From: Saxidomus purpurata
Lineage: Eukaryota; Mollusca; Bivalvia; Venerida; Veneridae
NCBI GenBank assembly: GCA_022818135.1
Contig: JAFMSR010000007.1
Location: 8,106,543-8,170,542 of the forward strand
Length of the DNA: 64,000 bases
Reading direction: 5' to 3'
Shown here: piece after piece, positions 1-10,984 of the stretch
Numbering within the stretch: position 1 is the stretch's first letter
Layout: each line of letters starts with the position of its first letter
Made by a program: the position numbers and the translations under genes
The notes under the pieces: model-generated
Told to the model about the DNA's origin: nothing
Seen by the model: only the letters and a program-made list of their open reading frames with translations
Database searches by the model: none

Positions 1-1587
1 ATTTGTACTTTTCGGTTGTTTTTGCTACAGATATTGCCTCATTCATGTCACAAGCCACTTGTTAGACCGAATGAACTGCAAATAAAACAGGAATTGAGAC
101 TTACATGAATTGTTTCCGTAGTAAATATATCAGATTAAGTGAAGAATGCTGAGAGAGTTTACAAATGAACTTATGCTTTCTACTCAATCATTTATGCTAT
201 TGTTTGTAACTACATGTAAATAATTACAATTATATGAAAAAAACATTGTGTAAACTAAGTCCTTTTTTCTCTGAGATTTCAAACAGGTTTTAACAACAGT
301 CTGCCTGAAGACCTTAAAAGACTACTGCAAAACATATTAACTAATATTACGTGGTTTAAGAATGTGATGGCTCTTATAATAACAAGAAATTAATAAATGA
401 AAATTAGATATTCACTTTCAACTGACTTCAAAGCTTTTGCAATACATGTATAAGGTTATTAAATATTAAAAACCATCTTTACGATATATTGTTGTATACG
501 ATTTATGATTTTTTAGCTTTATATCTATGTATCTGTTTACAAACGATGTAGCAGTGGCAATAAATTTTACTTTGAAGGTTCGAAGCTTTAAGAAGTTTGT
601 ATACTTATCATGTATCGATATGACTGTTTAGACATGTAAATGCGCTTTAACACTTAATGTTCCTTTGCAGATCCGAATCATTTAGGTATATTACATCATA
701 TGGGAGAAGCTTATGGTCTCTTTGTGTGGGCACCATTAAAATAAATCAAATCAGTGAAGATAACTATTAATGGGAATCGCTGGAAACAGCCTTTAGATTG
801 TATTTCAATTCTTTCATTTGCTAGCATTAGTATGAAATAGTATGGAAAAAGTATATTTTAACGCTGACTGGCCCAGGAAAATATGGTAAGTTTTGTTTAT
901 ATATATATAATCAAATTTAATTTAAGTTTTTTGCCTACATTTTAGAAAATATAGAGGACTGATATATTTCATTTGCTTCATTTTTTCCACCTGGTGCAAA
1001 AGAAAAGTTACACGAATACGTGCTTTTTCTCTTTGGGTTTATCTATATATACATTTTTTTTTTGTGCGCGATCTTGGTTTTGTCTATAAAGGCAGCGTCT
1101 CATAAGTGTGTTTGAAATTGAACACCTGTAAGGCTGTAACCGTGCAATGTTAGATATGCATACCTATCATTATAAAATGTTTTTCATTTTGCAACAGTCA
1201 AAATCTGTAAATTGTATGCTATTAGTCAAAGTTGTACATGTTTTCACACTAAGTTAATATACAACTTTATAAAACGCCATTTTTATTCTTTTAGTATTTT
1301 TGATGCTGCTGACCGAAATTGCGTGTCAATTTCGCCAAGTATAAAACTGAGTGCACTAACCATGATCTGAGATATCATATCGTTAAATGAGTTGAAGTCA
1401 TATTGTCATGTCGGCACCATTCCTCAAAGTCGATATACTGGTATTGTAACGACTTTTTGATATTTTTGCATAATGTATCGAAAGAAATTGTTTAATACGT
1501 ATGCCATTTTTTGTTTATTGTAGATAGTACACTGCATCTCTATTAACACCGCTAGTTTGCAGTGACACATAATACTACAGAGACAAA
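1..1587. other. 5' flank of receptor R1, no gene seen
   Basis: AT-rich DNA without a convincing coding region. A TATAAAGG box lies at 1085-1092 and could be a core promoter for R1, about 500 bp upstream of its ATG. AG-ending, pyrimidine-preceded sites close to the ATG (for example TTTGCAG ending near 1561) would allow a 5'UTR intron, as is common for single-coding-exon GPCRs. Both readings are inference; RNA data would be needed to place the transcription start. Confidence 0.3.
1085..1092 (+). promoter_or_regulatory. Candidate TATA box upstream of R1
   Basis: TATAAAGG matches the metazoan TATA consensus and lies on the same strand as R1. The distance to the ATG (about 500 bp) requires a long leader or a spliced 5'UTR. 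The background is AT-rich, so a chance match is possible. Confidence 0.2.
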
Positions 1588-2721
1588 ATGGACAATGTTT
1601 CTTTTGATCTGAATACTTCATCGTCCGATCGGCTTGGTTCTCTTGATTCTCGTTGGTTAACAGAAAAAATTAACGCCACACAAATTTGTGTAACTCCAAT
1701 CCTACTTGTAATCGGTGTCATTGGAAACACATTCATAGTCATAACAGTATCTCAGTCAGAATTTCGTAAAATGACAACGAGGTTGTTTCTTACCGCACTG
1801 GCTATTTCAGATTCGCTTACTCTTTTAACAAGTACTTTCAACCAAACTTTGATCGTTACCGCTGGTGAAAAGGACCCTAGAGCTATCTCAACATTCGGCT
1901 GCAAACTTTTCTTTGTTGTTTATCGGACGGCAAAAATAAGTTCATCATGGTTTATAGTTGGGATCGCAATAGAAAGGTTCTGTGCTGTGGTTTTTCCACT
2001 TCACGTAAAAGGAATAATTCAACGAAGGAATGTCTTTATCTATATCATCAGCACTTATATACTAACAACAGTATCAACTTCATTTTGGTCATTTTCGTCG
2101 GGAATTTCAAAAGAACAAATATGTCTCTCTGATCTCGTTCCCCCTGGTGGTCGCCGAAGGCACAAAATCCATTTGATTATTTCTGCAACAGGCTATACTT
2201 TCGGGCCTTTTGTAACGCTGCTTTGCCTTACTCCACCTATAATTTTGAAGCTTATCTACAGACAGAAAATACGCAGAAACATCGTTCTTGGAACAAGAGA
2301 AACTTCTGGAAATGAACTTTCACGAATGTCAGCCATGCTGCTAATTACCATGGTATCATGGATAATTTGGATTACGCCAATTACAGTTGTTTTGACCCAT
2401 ACACTATGGACAAACGAACCTATTTTAGGATCTAGTAAAACTGGACTTATGATTCTCCAGGCCACTGCACAATTTTGTGAGCAAATCAATCATTCTTGCA
2501 ATTTTGTTATCTACGTGATGTTCTGTACCCAGTTTCGGAGGCGCTTCTTTCAGATTGTACACCTGCAGTCTTTAACACGTTTGTGTAGGCCTAAAGTTAC
2601 GCCCGTTGAGCCATTACACTCGCAACCGACAGCAAGTGCATCTAGGAATGACATCATGTCAGACAGAACCCCTAGGAGAGACGAAAAAACCAACACGCAT
2701 GCTGAAACTACGGAATGTTAG
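1588..2721 (+). CDS. Class A (rhodopsin-like) GPCR, type A paralogue R1
   Basis: Intact single-exon reading frame of 377 residues encoding a seven-helix plasma-membrane receptor that should signal through heterotrimeric G proteins. Approximate helices: TM1 33-56 (Asn47 in GNT), TM2 65-88 (Asp75 in LAISD), TM3 105-128 (Cys105 at its start, ERF 129-131 in place of DRY), TM4 148-170, TM5 196-222, TM6 248-271 (WITP 261-264 in place of CWxP), TM7 287-312 (Asn305-Phe-Val-Ile-Tyr309 in place of NPxxY). Cys179 in ECL2 is the expected disulfide partner of Cys105. The N-terminus has sequons at Asn3, Asn9 and Asn29 and no signal peptide, which is normal for the class. A basic stretch after TM7 is a likely helix 8; the tail is Ser/Thr-rich. 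The ATG has A at -3 and G at +4. By eye the closest relative is R3. The ligand is unknown: neuropeptide-like and chemosensory roles are both possible. Confidence 0.93.
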   Translation: MDNVSFDLNTSSSDRLGSLDSRWLTEKINATQICVTPILLVIGVIGNTFIVITVSQSEFRKMTTRLFLTALAISDSLTLLTSTFNQTLIVTAGEKDPRAISTFGCKLFFVVYRTAKISSSWFIVGIAIERFCAVVFPLHVKGIIQRRNVFIYIISTYILTTVSTSFWSFSSGISKEQICLSDLVPPGGRRRHKIHLIISATGYTFGPFVTLLCLTPPIILKLIYRQKIRRNIVLGTRETSGNELSRMSAMLLITMVSWIIWITPITVVLTHTLWTNEPILGSSKTGLMILQATAQFCEQINHSCNFVIYVMFCTQFRRRFFQIVHLQSLTRLCRPKVTPVEPLHSQPTASASRNDIMSDRTPRRDEKTNTHAETTEC

Positions 2722-3769
2722 TTCAGAAATATTATGAGCCATGTGACTCATTATAAAGCATGCGCAACAATCATTTACAATGCATTTTATACTGTTACTT
2801 GAGTTTAATCACTATGTCAGGTAATTATATGTAACCGATGTCAATGTTGTCGTTTTGAACAAAAAATATGAGAATTGTTATCATTTTTATTTTAGATTAT
2901 TTAAGAGTCTACTTATGAAGGCCAACTCTCTGTAAATATTATATATTTTGTCTACTTAAAGGCTAGAACGTTTGTAATCTCTCATATTTATAGCTGTCTT
3001 AATTGAATTATATTAAATGTTTTAGGAAAAGGTTATGCATACGTTAGCAAGTAATGTTGTTCCTCATCCTAACTGAAGTGTCACTATATTGCTTATGTTC
3101 TGTTCATTTACATATAGATAGTGTTTGCACCAAATAGGCGAGACTTTCATCCAAATTGTTATTTGTCAGAATTGAATACCAACAGTAATTGCCATTCCAA
3201 TGCCACAAGTGCCAAGTGACAGCGGATATCACTGTACGATGTTTTGCATCTACCTACACATTATACGATTAAACATTAAGACTTTCGATGTATTAAGATG
3301 CTGGATAACACTGCACGAGGAGAATTCGTTTCTACAAACACTAATCCGTTAACGCGACATTTTATAGGATAAAGCACGTATTTGTTGCTGTCACCTGATT
3401 CTTTTCTTCTGTTCATATTTCACTTCCCATCAAAATCAAACCAGCAAATATTTAGTTTCTTCTTGTTACCTATACTTACAAAATATATTGGGATTGAGAA
3501 TACATATTAAAAACTTAAGATCCTGACACATTGTAAATAATGATTCTTCAATACGAAACGGAATATATCAAAGAACAATTTTCTATCCTAACTAATCTCA
3601 ACAGGCTTATCAAATAAGAGTTTTGGTTACCTAATTCTTGGAAAAACCGATATTGGTTCAACAGCAAAGAAACACTAACACTTTGTTGGAAAGTAATTGA
3701 TGCTCAGATAGCACTGACCATAAAAAGACGAACTGATTCAGCAGATGTTATTGGGACATAGATCTTATT
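2722..3769. other. Intergenic, 3' flank of R1
   Basis: AT-rich sequence with no supported gene. The R1 3'UTR should lie at the start, but I could not pick a single clear polyadenylation site. From about 3600 the sequence may already be decayed LINE, but no motif is clear until about 3900. Confidence 0.4.
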
Positions 3770-4487
3770 GTAACGTCAGTGCCCCAGAGCAAGGTTTTAA
3801 TAAAGTAGTTTTACAGTTAGATTACATACAAAAATTATTCAAATTATAACACAAGCACATTAATCCACAAATGTATAACATACAGATGTTTAAAACACTT
3901 TGATGAACCAAACTTTCAAAATGAACTTCTGTTTTCGGGACTTGACATTGTAGAATCAATTTTAAATCTCAATGATGCTTAAAATAATGCTTTAAATGCA
4001 TTTCATTGTTTACTTAATAACATCTTGATGAATCATGCGCCAATAGAACAAAGGGATTAAAACGTGATAACCAACCAAATTGGTTCACAAATGAAATATA
4101 AATCTTAATATATGAGAAAGAAAAATGCAAAAAAAGGTGACATCAATCAGTATAAGTTTTTTAAAATATAAAGCATCTCCATTTATTAAAAACAGTAAAA
4201 AGATTTTTTTCAATAAAGCTGTAACGGATAACAAAAACCCTAGATATATTTGTAATAATCTAAAAAACATCTTACATTTAAATCAAAGCGATGAAATAAA
4301 CCTACCACCAATATTACTAAAATATGAAAGAGAGATCAACTGGGATTTAAAGGTGGATAATCAGATTTTGGCTATGTAACAGATTTGTTTGAAACTTTAA
4401 CATCTGATCATTTACACTCATTTATGTTCACTTAGCGCTTAATTCAAGTAAGAATTTCTCTTGAGGTATTTTTAAAATTTGATTTTT

Positions 4488-4706
4488 CTATCCTGGTTGC
4501 CCAACCAAGATAGAGTTATTTTATCATAAGTACAAATTTGATACACATACTTTGCCTAAGGAAAGATATAAATATAAGACCTATTGCATTATATTTGTAA
4601 AATATTTGCATAAACAATAATAGATTTAGATGGAATTCATTAGAAATGCAAGTTTGAAAATTATTATTACCTCCCTTTACCTATCTTGGTTGCGCAACCA
4701 AGGTAG
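4488..4706. repeat. Paired-palindrome insertion inside the LINE
   Basis: Two near-identical 26-bp palindromes (4488-4513 and 4681-4706) enclose 167 bp of AT-rich DNA. Each is 12-bp arms around a 2-bp centre and reads CTATC, C or T, TGGTTG, then its complement. The block separates the LINE linker from its reverse transcriptase, so it probably inserted into the LINE after the LINE arrived. It resembles a small non-autonomous element with palindromic ends; no target-site duplication was established. Confidence 0.5.
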
Positions 4707-5116
4707 ATTGGAAATAAATGAATTCAGAAGCTACACGTAGTTTTAAAACTTGCCTTTTGGTTCAGAATGTTAAAATATTTGTATATCTATCCAATGCAAA
4801 TGTAAAAGTAGAAATTATATTGAAATAAAAAAGAAATACTCAACTTTTTAAATACTTTCATATTAAAGGGGAGTAATAACAACATTTTATAAAAGTTATT
4901 AAAATGTAAATTTCTAATAGGGATCTAACTCTATGTAATGGGTCTTTTTGTTCCTTAAATAAATCTCTAACAGAATATACAAAAAGTAAAAATTGTCATC
5001 AAATGTTGCTTAAATGTGATTGACCACCTTTAAACATTGCTATTCAGTTAAATAAACAATTCATAAATATTTCAAATATAATTGAAAAATCACCCAGGCA
5101 TGAACATTTCCATGAT

Positions 5117-6004
5117 ATGAAAACGTCTCTTGACGCTAAACTCGGACATACAATGTTTGACTTGAATTACATCACACCACTTGAAGTCAAACATATCTTA
5201 GATAAATTTGACATAAATAAATCTACTGGGCTTGATGGGATTGGTCCAAATATTATTAAGAACTGTGGTGACATCATAATTCCGTGTATTGCTTCAATTA
5301 TAAATAATAGTATCAGCAACGGAGTTTTTCCAGACACTCTAGAAACCGAACGTCTTAGTTTCATAATACAAATATCATTCATAATTAGCCATCTGGGAAA
5401 ATCGTTTTTGTAATACCGCACTAACGTGATTGATAGATGCACGGGTTAAAGATGTTGATAGTGGCAACATTATAGGAACTATTTTTCTGGATCTTCGAAA
5501 AGCTGTCGATGTAGTGGGCCATAAAATTCTACTGCATAAATTAAAATTATACCAATTTTCACAGGAGACCTTGCAGTTCTTTAAATCGTATCTGACAAAT
5601 AGGCAACAACTTCTTAAAGTTGGAATACACAATCTAATTTCCTCACTATAACATCGGGTTCGCCACAAGGGTCCATACTAGAACTATTTCTTGTCTGTAT
5701 AAATGATATAGCGTATTGGTATCATAATAACATGACTATCGACTTATTTGCAGACGATTCAACAGTACATATAGCTGGTTATAGTTTAACAAACATTGAA
5801 TGCCAGTTCCAAAATAATTTTAACTGCATTGTTGACAGGTGCAATGTAAACAATATGACCTTACACCCTGCTAAATCAAAATGCATGGTTATCGGCACAG
5901 TATATAAAACGAAAAAAGCTGCAAAGCTATATCTAACAATAAATGAAATCGCCTTAGATAATGTATGTTACAAAAAACTACAAAGCTTCGCTTTTGCAGA
6001 ATAA
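5117..6004 (+). pseudogene. Reverse transcriptase remnant of the LINE
   Basis: Three broken frames (5117-5413, 5430-5651, 5732-6004) together cover much of an RVT_1-type reverse transcriptase: the TGLDG block, the block carrying the first catalytic Asp (FLDLRKA), and the FADDS box with the following HPAKSKCMVIG segment. Several blocks (the FRPIS region and part of the fingers) are missing or unreadable. There is an internal stop between frames one and two and a frameshift near 5650. A dead copy; it has no cellular role. Confidence 0.85.
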
Positions 6005-6821
6005 AATGTTTTATCTCACTGATGAGATGAAACTGATGTTCTATAATGCATAATTTTATAAACTTCCAATTCCCAATTGGGAAAAGACAATAACATATAA
6101 GTTAATAAAATAAACATCTAACAAAGAAGAAAAGCAAGGATAATACTGAAAAAACCAAAACGATCACCATCATGTGGGTTAATTCAAGAACTTAAATGGT
6201 TAATGTTAACAGACAAAATTTTAATGTAAATATCACTCCGCTGTACTTGTTTACAAAACTTAAAATGGTATGGCCCCATCATGTTTGACAGATCTATTAA
6301 CACTTTTAAAGCATGAACATTACACGCTGCGATCTACTTAAAAAAAATTATTTAGTGTTAAATACAATACAGAGAACCAATTATTTCAAAGATACATTTT
6401 TTATTATAGCATGAAAAATCGGAATGAAATACCAAATAATATAAGAAGTGCAAAGACGCTTACATCTTTTAAAGTTAACTGTAAATCCTATTTTTTAGAA
6501 AAATCCCAGCAATTTTGCTTGCAGTATTTTGATGTTTACATTTTGTATACATGTATAATAAACAAACAATTAAAGCGCACTTACGCAATTGAGCTGAGTG
6601 TCTGTCGGTGAATGAAGTATAGTTTTCTTAATTATTTGTCAAAATTAAATAATTAAACATATATACTATTCATGTATGTGATTGTGTAAATGTGATACGT
6701 CCTTTGTTCTGTTTTTTTTCAGATTTATTTATAGAAGGCCGCATTGTAAATAATGTATGATGTTGTTATGGATTTCTGTAAAATATCATAATGTGTTACC
6801 TTCTGAAAATAAAGATATTAC

Positions 6822-6856
6822 ATTATTATTATTATTATTATTATTATTAATATTAA

Positions 6857-6916
<60 letters not shown>

Positions 6917-6917
6917 A

Positions 6918-6970
<53 letters not shown>

Positions 6971-6994
6971 AATTATTATTATTATTATTATTAC

Positions 6995-7058
<64 letters not shown>
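6822..7058. repeat. (ATT)n microsatellite, 3' tail of the LINE
   Basis: About 237 bp of almost pure ATT/TTA trinucleotide, broken by TTCAAA interruptions near 6914 and 6968 and one ACT near 6993. It follows AATAAAG directly, which fits a LINE whose 3' end is a trinucleotide tail later expanded by slippage. The poly-Leu and poly-Asn reading frames over it are artefacts. Confidence 0.95.
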
Positions 7059-7059
<1 letters not shown>

Positions 7060-7149
7060 TGTATAGAACAAATGCGTAAGTTTGAATAAAACACAATTCA
7101 AAGCTCAGATACAACATTTCCGGAACAGTTTGGTGTACATTTAAGACTT

Positions 7150-7330
7150 AAGAAATAATCTATGGCTTGGAGTGCTTTATCGAAATTGAAGCATTCCCCG
7201 GAGGTGATGTGCCTGGCGGAATAATTCACGAGGGCGAAGCCCGAGTGAATTATTACGCAGGCACATTACCGACGGGAAATGCTTCAATTTCGATAAAGCA
7301 CTCAAAGACATAGATTATTTCGACTCTTAG
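7150..7330. mobile_element. Palindromic MITE-like element
   Basis: A long imperfect inverted repeat. The left arm (about 7153-7230) and right arm (about 7232-7325) pair over AAATAATCTATG at the ends and GTGCTTTATCGAAATTGAAG further in. The centre is GGGCGAAGCCC at about 7230-7241. It could fold into one hairpin of roughly 80 bp. Foldback elements with this kind of GC-rich centre are common in bivalve genomes. It has no coding capacity and starts about 90 bp after the LINE tail. Confidence 0.7.
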
Positions 7331-7879
7331 AAGCCGATTTTTAGCAAACTATCGTAACTACTACGAACCTTTTTTCAGTTCGGCGGTAATGTGAAAAACA
7401 GCATAAATAGTAGCTGTTGGAATTCACTCCCCTATTCGGGCAACCATTCAAGATATCAAACTTAACTTTATTATACAAACTTATTTTAGTTTAATCATCT
7501 AATACATAAAATATAAAAAAAGAAATACCTGACTGACATTATGCAGAAGACGTCAGATTCAGAACCTAACGAAGCAGCTACATGATTTAAATGCGTACCG
7601 TTAATTTGAACTGTACAACGTTTTAACGTGGAGTAATGACGTCAGTGTGATGACGTAAACGTTTTCATTCATAGTTTTGTCTCCCGGAATCAAACATTGT
7701 ATGACTGTTAATCCTGAATTTCTTGGCCTTTTTTAAGGAAAACAAGGTGAGGGTATTCTAAGGCTTACTTGACGCAATCAAAAATAATATTTAGGTTCTT
7801 AAACAAATCTTTTTAATGAGACTGATGTATTTATACTAATATTATTTCCATTTCTATATTTTATTTTTGCGCGGGAGTA

Positions 7880-7985
7880 AATTAGAAAAGTCGGAAGGAG
7901 CTTCTTCCGTGACCGAAACTCCGCCTTCTTTTCCGAGTGCTTTAATCATATTAATGCACTCGAATTGACTATAGAAATATACCCT
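7880..7985. repeat. Second small hairpin-rich repeat
   Basis: Near-palindromic segments follow each other: GGAAGGAGCTTCTTCC near 7900 and GAGTGCTTTAATCATATTA with its complement TAATGCACTC near 7938-7966. Possibly a further foldback element or a remnant of the one at 7150. Nothing else is recognised between 7331 and 7880. Confidence 0.35.
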
Positions 7986-9150
7986 AGGCATATTAGAATG
8001 CATAATAAAATGACATTTTGCATTGGACATTAATGACTGTCTATTTAATTGCTTAATTCAGTGATTTTGTAGGAGTAAAATATATCGCTTTTATTCCAAA
8101 ATATTGGCGTCATAATTCGTACTTTTTATTAATGAAACTATCAGTGATTATTCACAGTGCCTGCATACAATAAGTCATGAAATAATACGTTATACCGTGA
8201 CTTATTTGTAAACACACTCTCCTAAAACCTTTTTTTTTATTTTTGCAAAAAATGGAGTACATTTTGGATATAGTCTGTATGTCTGCACGCTTATTACGAA
8301 AATTGCACCCGTGTCGTTTGATATTATACAGCTCAATCACATACATTAACATAAAATTGCTATATTATTATTACACTCTCTAAAAACCAAATATTCTTAG
8401 TTATCACAAAATAACAACAAATCATTGAATATATACAAGGTAAATGAAATAAACTACATTGAATCTTAAGATTTGAATGTACTAGTAACATCTAATTCTA
8501 GACAGGCAGCATGTTATAACCAGATGAAAAGGGTCTCAGAGTTGTTATCTAACATATATTCTAACACTACTGAACATTTCTCCTATATAGGCAAAGAAAG
8601 ATTTGAGCGTGATATACCTACCAAGTATATGGAGGGTTTCTGCAGGTGCTATAATACAAGAAAACGTTCGTTAACGCTTTTCTAGCATAAAAAAATCATG
8701 AAAATAAGAATGAAACGCCCTTACTGGTACGACTTTCAACAATGCACGGGAAAACGTCCGTTTTGTTTACGTCATATTTACGACTTCCCTGGCACTGTTG
8801 ACGCCGTGTTTGATGAAATACTTGGATGTATTGCGCATAAGTAAAAACGGGTTATAACAGCGCGTGAGAAATCTCACCGTTTACACACGTTTTTCCGCCT
8901 GTTAAAACATCGGCAAAATGGGCAAAAATAGCACATTTTATGCTAGAATAATTTGAAAACAATTTAATTCAAACAAAAGAAAACAAAAGCTGTTTATAAA
9001 ACACGTATGCCCCCCTTGATGCAAAAGTTGTACTATGAAAGGAACAGCTATTAAAGTAAAAGTCATTGTGAAATTCGTTAAAACGGCGTCTGCAGAAATT
9101 GTAGAATTGCTAAAAACAATTTTATGATAAGAAAAATTGAAAAAAATCTA
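7986..9150. other. Intergenic, no gene recognised
   Basis: AT-rich sequence with only short unsupported reading frames. A short hairpin (GTGAG/CTCAC) lies near 8863-8876 in a locally GC-richer patch. No family recognised. Confidence 0.4.
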
Positions 9151-9154
9151 TGTT

Positions 9155-10160
9155 CAGTAACAGTGACCTTGACCTTGACCCCTTAATTTTTTTTTTGCTA
9201 AAAACAATTGAAAAAAAAAATTGAAAAAAAAATCATTTTTTAGTAGTGACCTTGACCTAAACAAATTGTTTTGCCTAAAACAATTTTGTATTCAAAAACA
9301 AAAATTCGAAAAAAAATCGATTTTTAATAACAGTGACCTTGACCCCCCCCGAAAAAAAAATGTTTTTTTATTGCTTCAAACAATATAAACATTTAGAAGA
9401 ACGAATTTTTAAATATCTTCCTCTCCATGCAAGCTACCTACACACCAAGTTTCATTGCAATTGGTCACTCCTAACACATGTCATTAAGTGGAAACCATTT
9501 TTTTATTTTTAGTAACAGTGACATTGACCTTCATCCTAGTGACCCCAAATGCAATACAAGCTTCCTCTCCCCGCAAACTACCTACAAAGTAAATTTCATT
9601 GCATTTGGTCACTCCTTACTAAAGTTATTTAGCGGAAACCATTCTACAGTTCCGGGTCACTGTGACCTTGACCTTTGACCTACTAATCTCAAAATCAATG
9701 GATGTCCGCTACCAGTTATGACCAACTTCCACATCAAGTTCAAGACGTTCTCGAGTTATCGTTCGGAAACCGTTTTACAATTTCGGGTCACCGTGACCTT
9801 GAAGTTTGACCTACTGACCTCAAAATCAATAGGGGTCATCTGCTGTTAATTACAAACCTACACATTAAGTTTGAAGATGCTAGGCCCAAGCGTTTTCAAG
9901 TTATCATCCGGAAACCGTTTACTCTTCCGGGTCACTGTGACCTTGACCTTTGACATAATGACCTAAAAATTATAGGGGTCCTCTGCTGGTCATGACCAAC
10001 CTCCACATTAAGTTTCAAGATCGTAGGCCCAAGCGTTCTTGAGTTATCATCCGGAAACCAGTTGGTAGACGGACGGACGGACGCACGTACTGACAGACAT
10101 ACCGACCGACCGACATCTGCAAACTAATATACCCCTCTTCTTCGAAGGGGTCGTACTAAC
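9155..10160. repeat. Interspersed repeat of GTGACCTTGACC monomers
   Basis: Degenerate tandem monomers (about 130-150 bp in the right half) each contain GTGACCTTGACC: near 9172, 9247, 9332, 9516 (one base changed), 9662, 9793 and 9936. The right end has a run of GGACGGACGGACG followed by CTCTTCTTCGAAGGGG near 10135-10150, a short self-complementary end. I recognise this as a family typical of bivalve genomes (established knowledge, not searched here). Open frames over it, such as 9478-9678, are not genes. Confidence 0.8.
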
Positions 10161-10984
10161 TTATAAAACACATTAACAAGAAACACTATAACGTCCAATA
10201 AAACGAAAGTAAACTTTATAATATAATGTTATATTATGAACCTCACTTCAAAGTAACATCGCTCTTTCTAAATTATTTCTAATATAGCATTTCTACCTAG
10301 CAGGTATTAGTTACCACAAATTGATGAAGAAACAATTAGTAAATCGGCTGCATTTTACAGATGATTCCTAACATTATTGATGGGAAACTTTAAAGAAAAC
10401 TGCTGAGCATTACAATCTGGTGGGGGTGGGGGGTGGCAGGAATATTCCATTAAGAAACGCAACCAATTCAATTATCATAACCAACTCTAATCTCATGGTG
10501 ACTTTGATTTCTCTTTCACGAGAGAATCATTACTGATATGCAACTTCCCAACGTAACGCGTAGGATCGTTTTTGTAACAAGCCACATAAGAATCCTTCTT
10601 TGCAAATACAGTATAAATTACATATATAACTCCAAGTTTGATACCTTGGGCAAAATTTGATAAAAAAAACTACTGACGTGTGAGGTTCGTACAAACCAAT
10701 ATTTAATTACTTGGCCACTGGCAACAAGACATAAAGACACTTTAATAAAGGGGACCACAATTTAATTTTTAGATACTTAGAATTGGTACTTCCTTTATGA
10801 AATGTGTGAAATTATTTCATCACCACATCCGCAGTGTTATTATCAATAATACACATATATCAGAAATTTGAAATAAAGAAAGAAATTAAAGACAAAGCTG
10901 TCCATCATCTCCTTCACCTCAAGTCAATAGAACCGCTCAGTAGATTTAAGAAATAAAAAGTGTAAAGTGAAATGGAAAGGAAAT
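10161..10984. other. Intergenic, no gene recognised
   Basis: AT-rich, with one G-rich patch at 10419-10440 (runs of 2, 5, 6 and 2 G) that stands out from the background. No coding signal found. Confidence 0.4.

Larger units (their letters stand above)
3770..7058 (+). mobile_element. Decayed non-LTR retrotransposon (LINE, Jockey/CR1-like)
   Basis: Fragments in several frames line up in the order of one LINE ORF2. The linker after the endonuclease is at about 3940-4330, including NSKKIFFNKAV followed by NPRYICNNLKNIL. The reverse transcriptase N-terminal block is at 5180-5340 (INKSTGLDGIGPNIIKNCG, then NGVFPDT). The catalytic block (GTIFLDLRKAVDVV) is at 5470-5520, an SPQGS-like block at about 5655-5680, the FADDS catalytic motif at 5744-5760, and the C-terminal IPNNIRSAKTLTSFK block at 6425-6475. 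A 3'UTR with AATAAA at 6808 and a long ATT tail close the element. Stops and frameshifts break it throughout, so it is inactive. The clade is judged from motif style only; the endonuclease N-terminus is not recognisable. Confidence 0.85.

Noticed and set aside
6757..7094. Long poly-Leu and poly-Asn open frames
   Set aside because: Translations of the ATT microsatellite.
10419..10440. G-rich patch as a strong G-quadruplex
   Set aside because: Only two runs reach three or more G, so at best a weak two-tetrad form.
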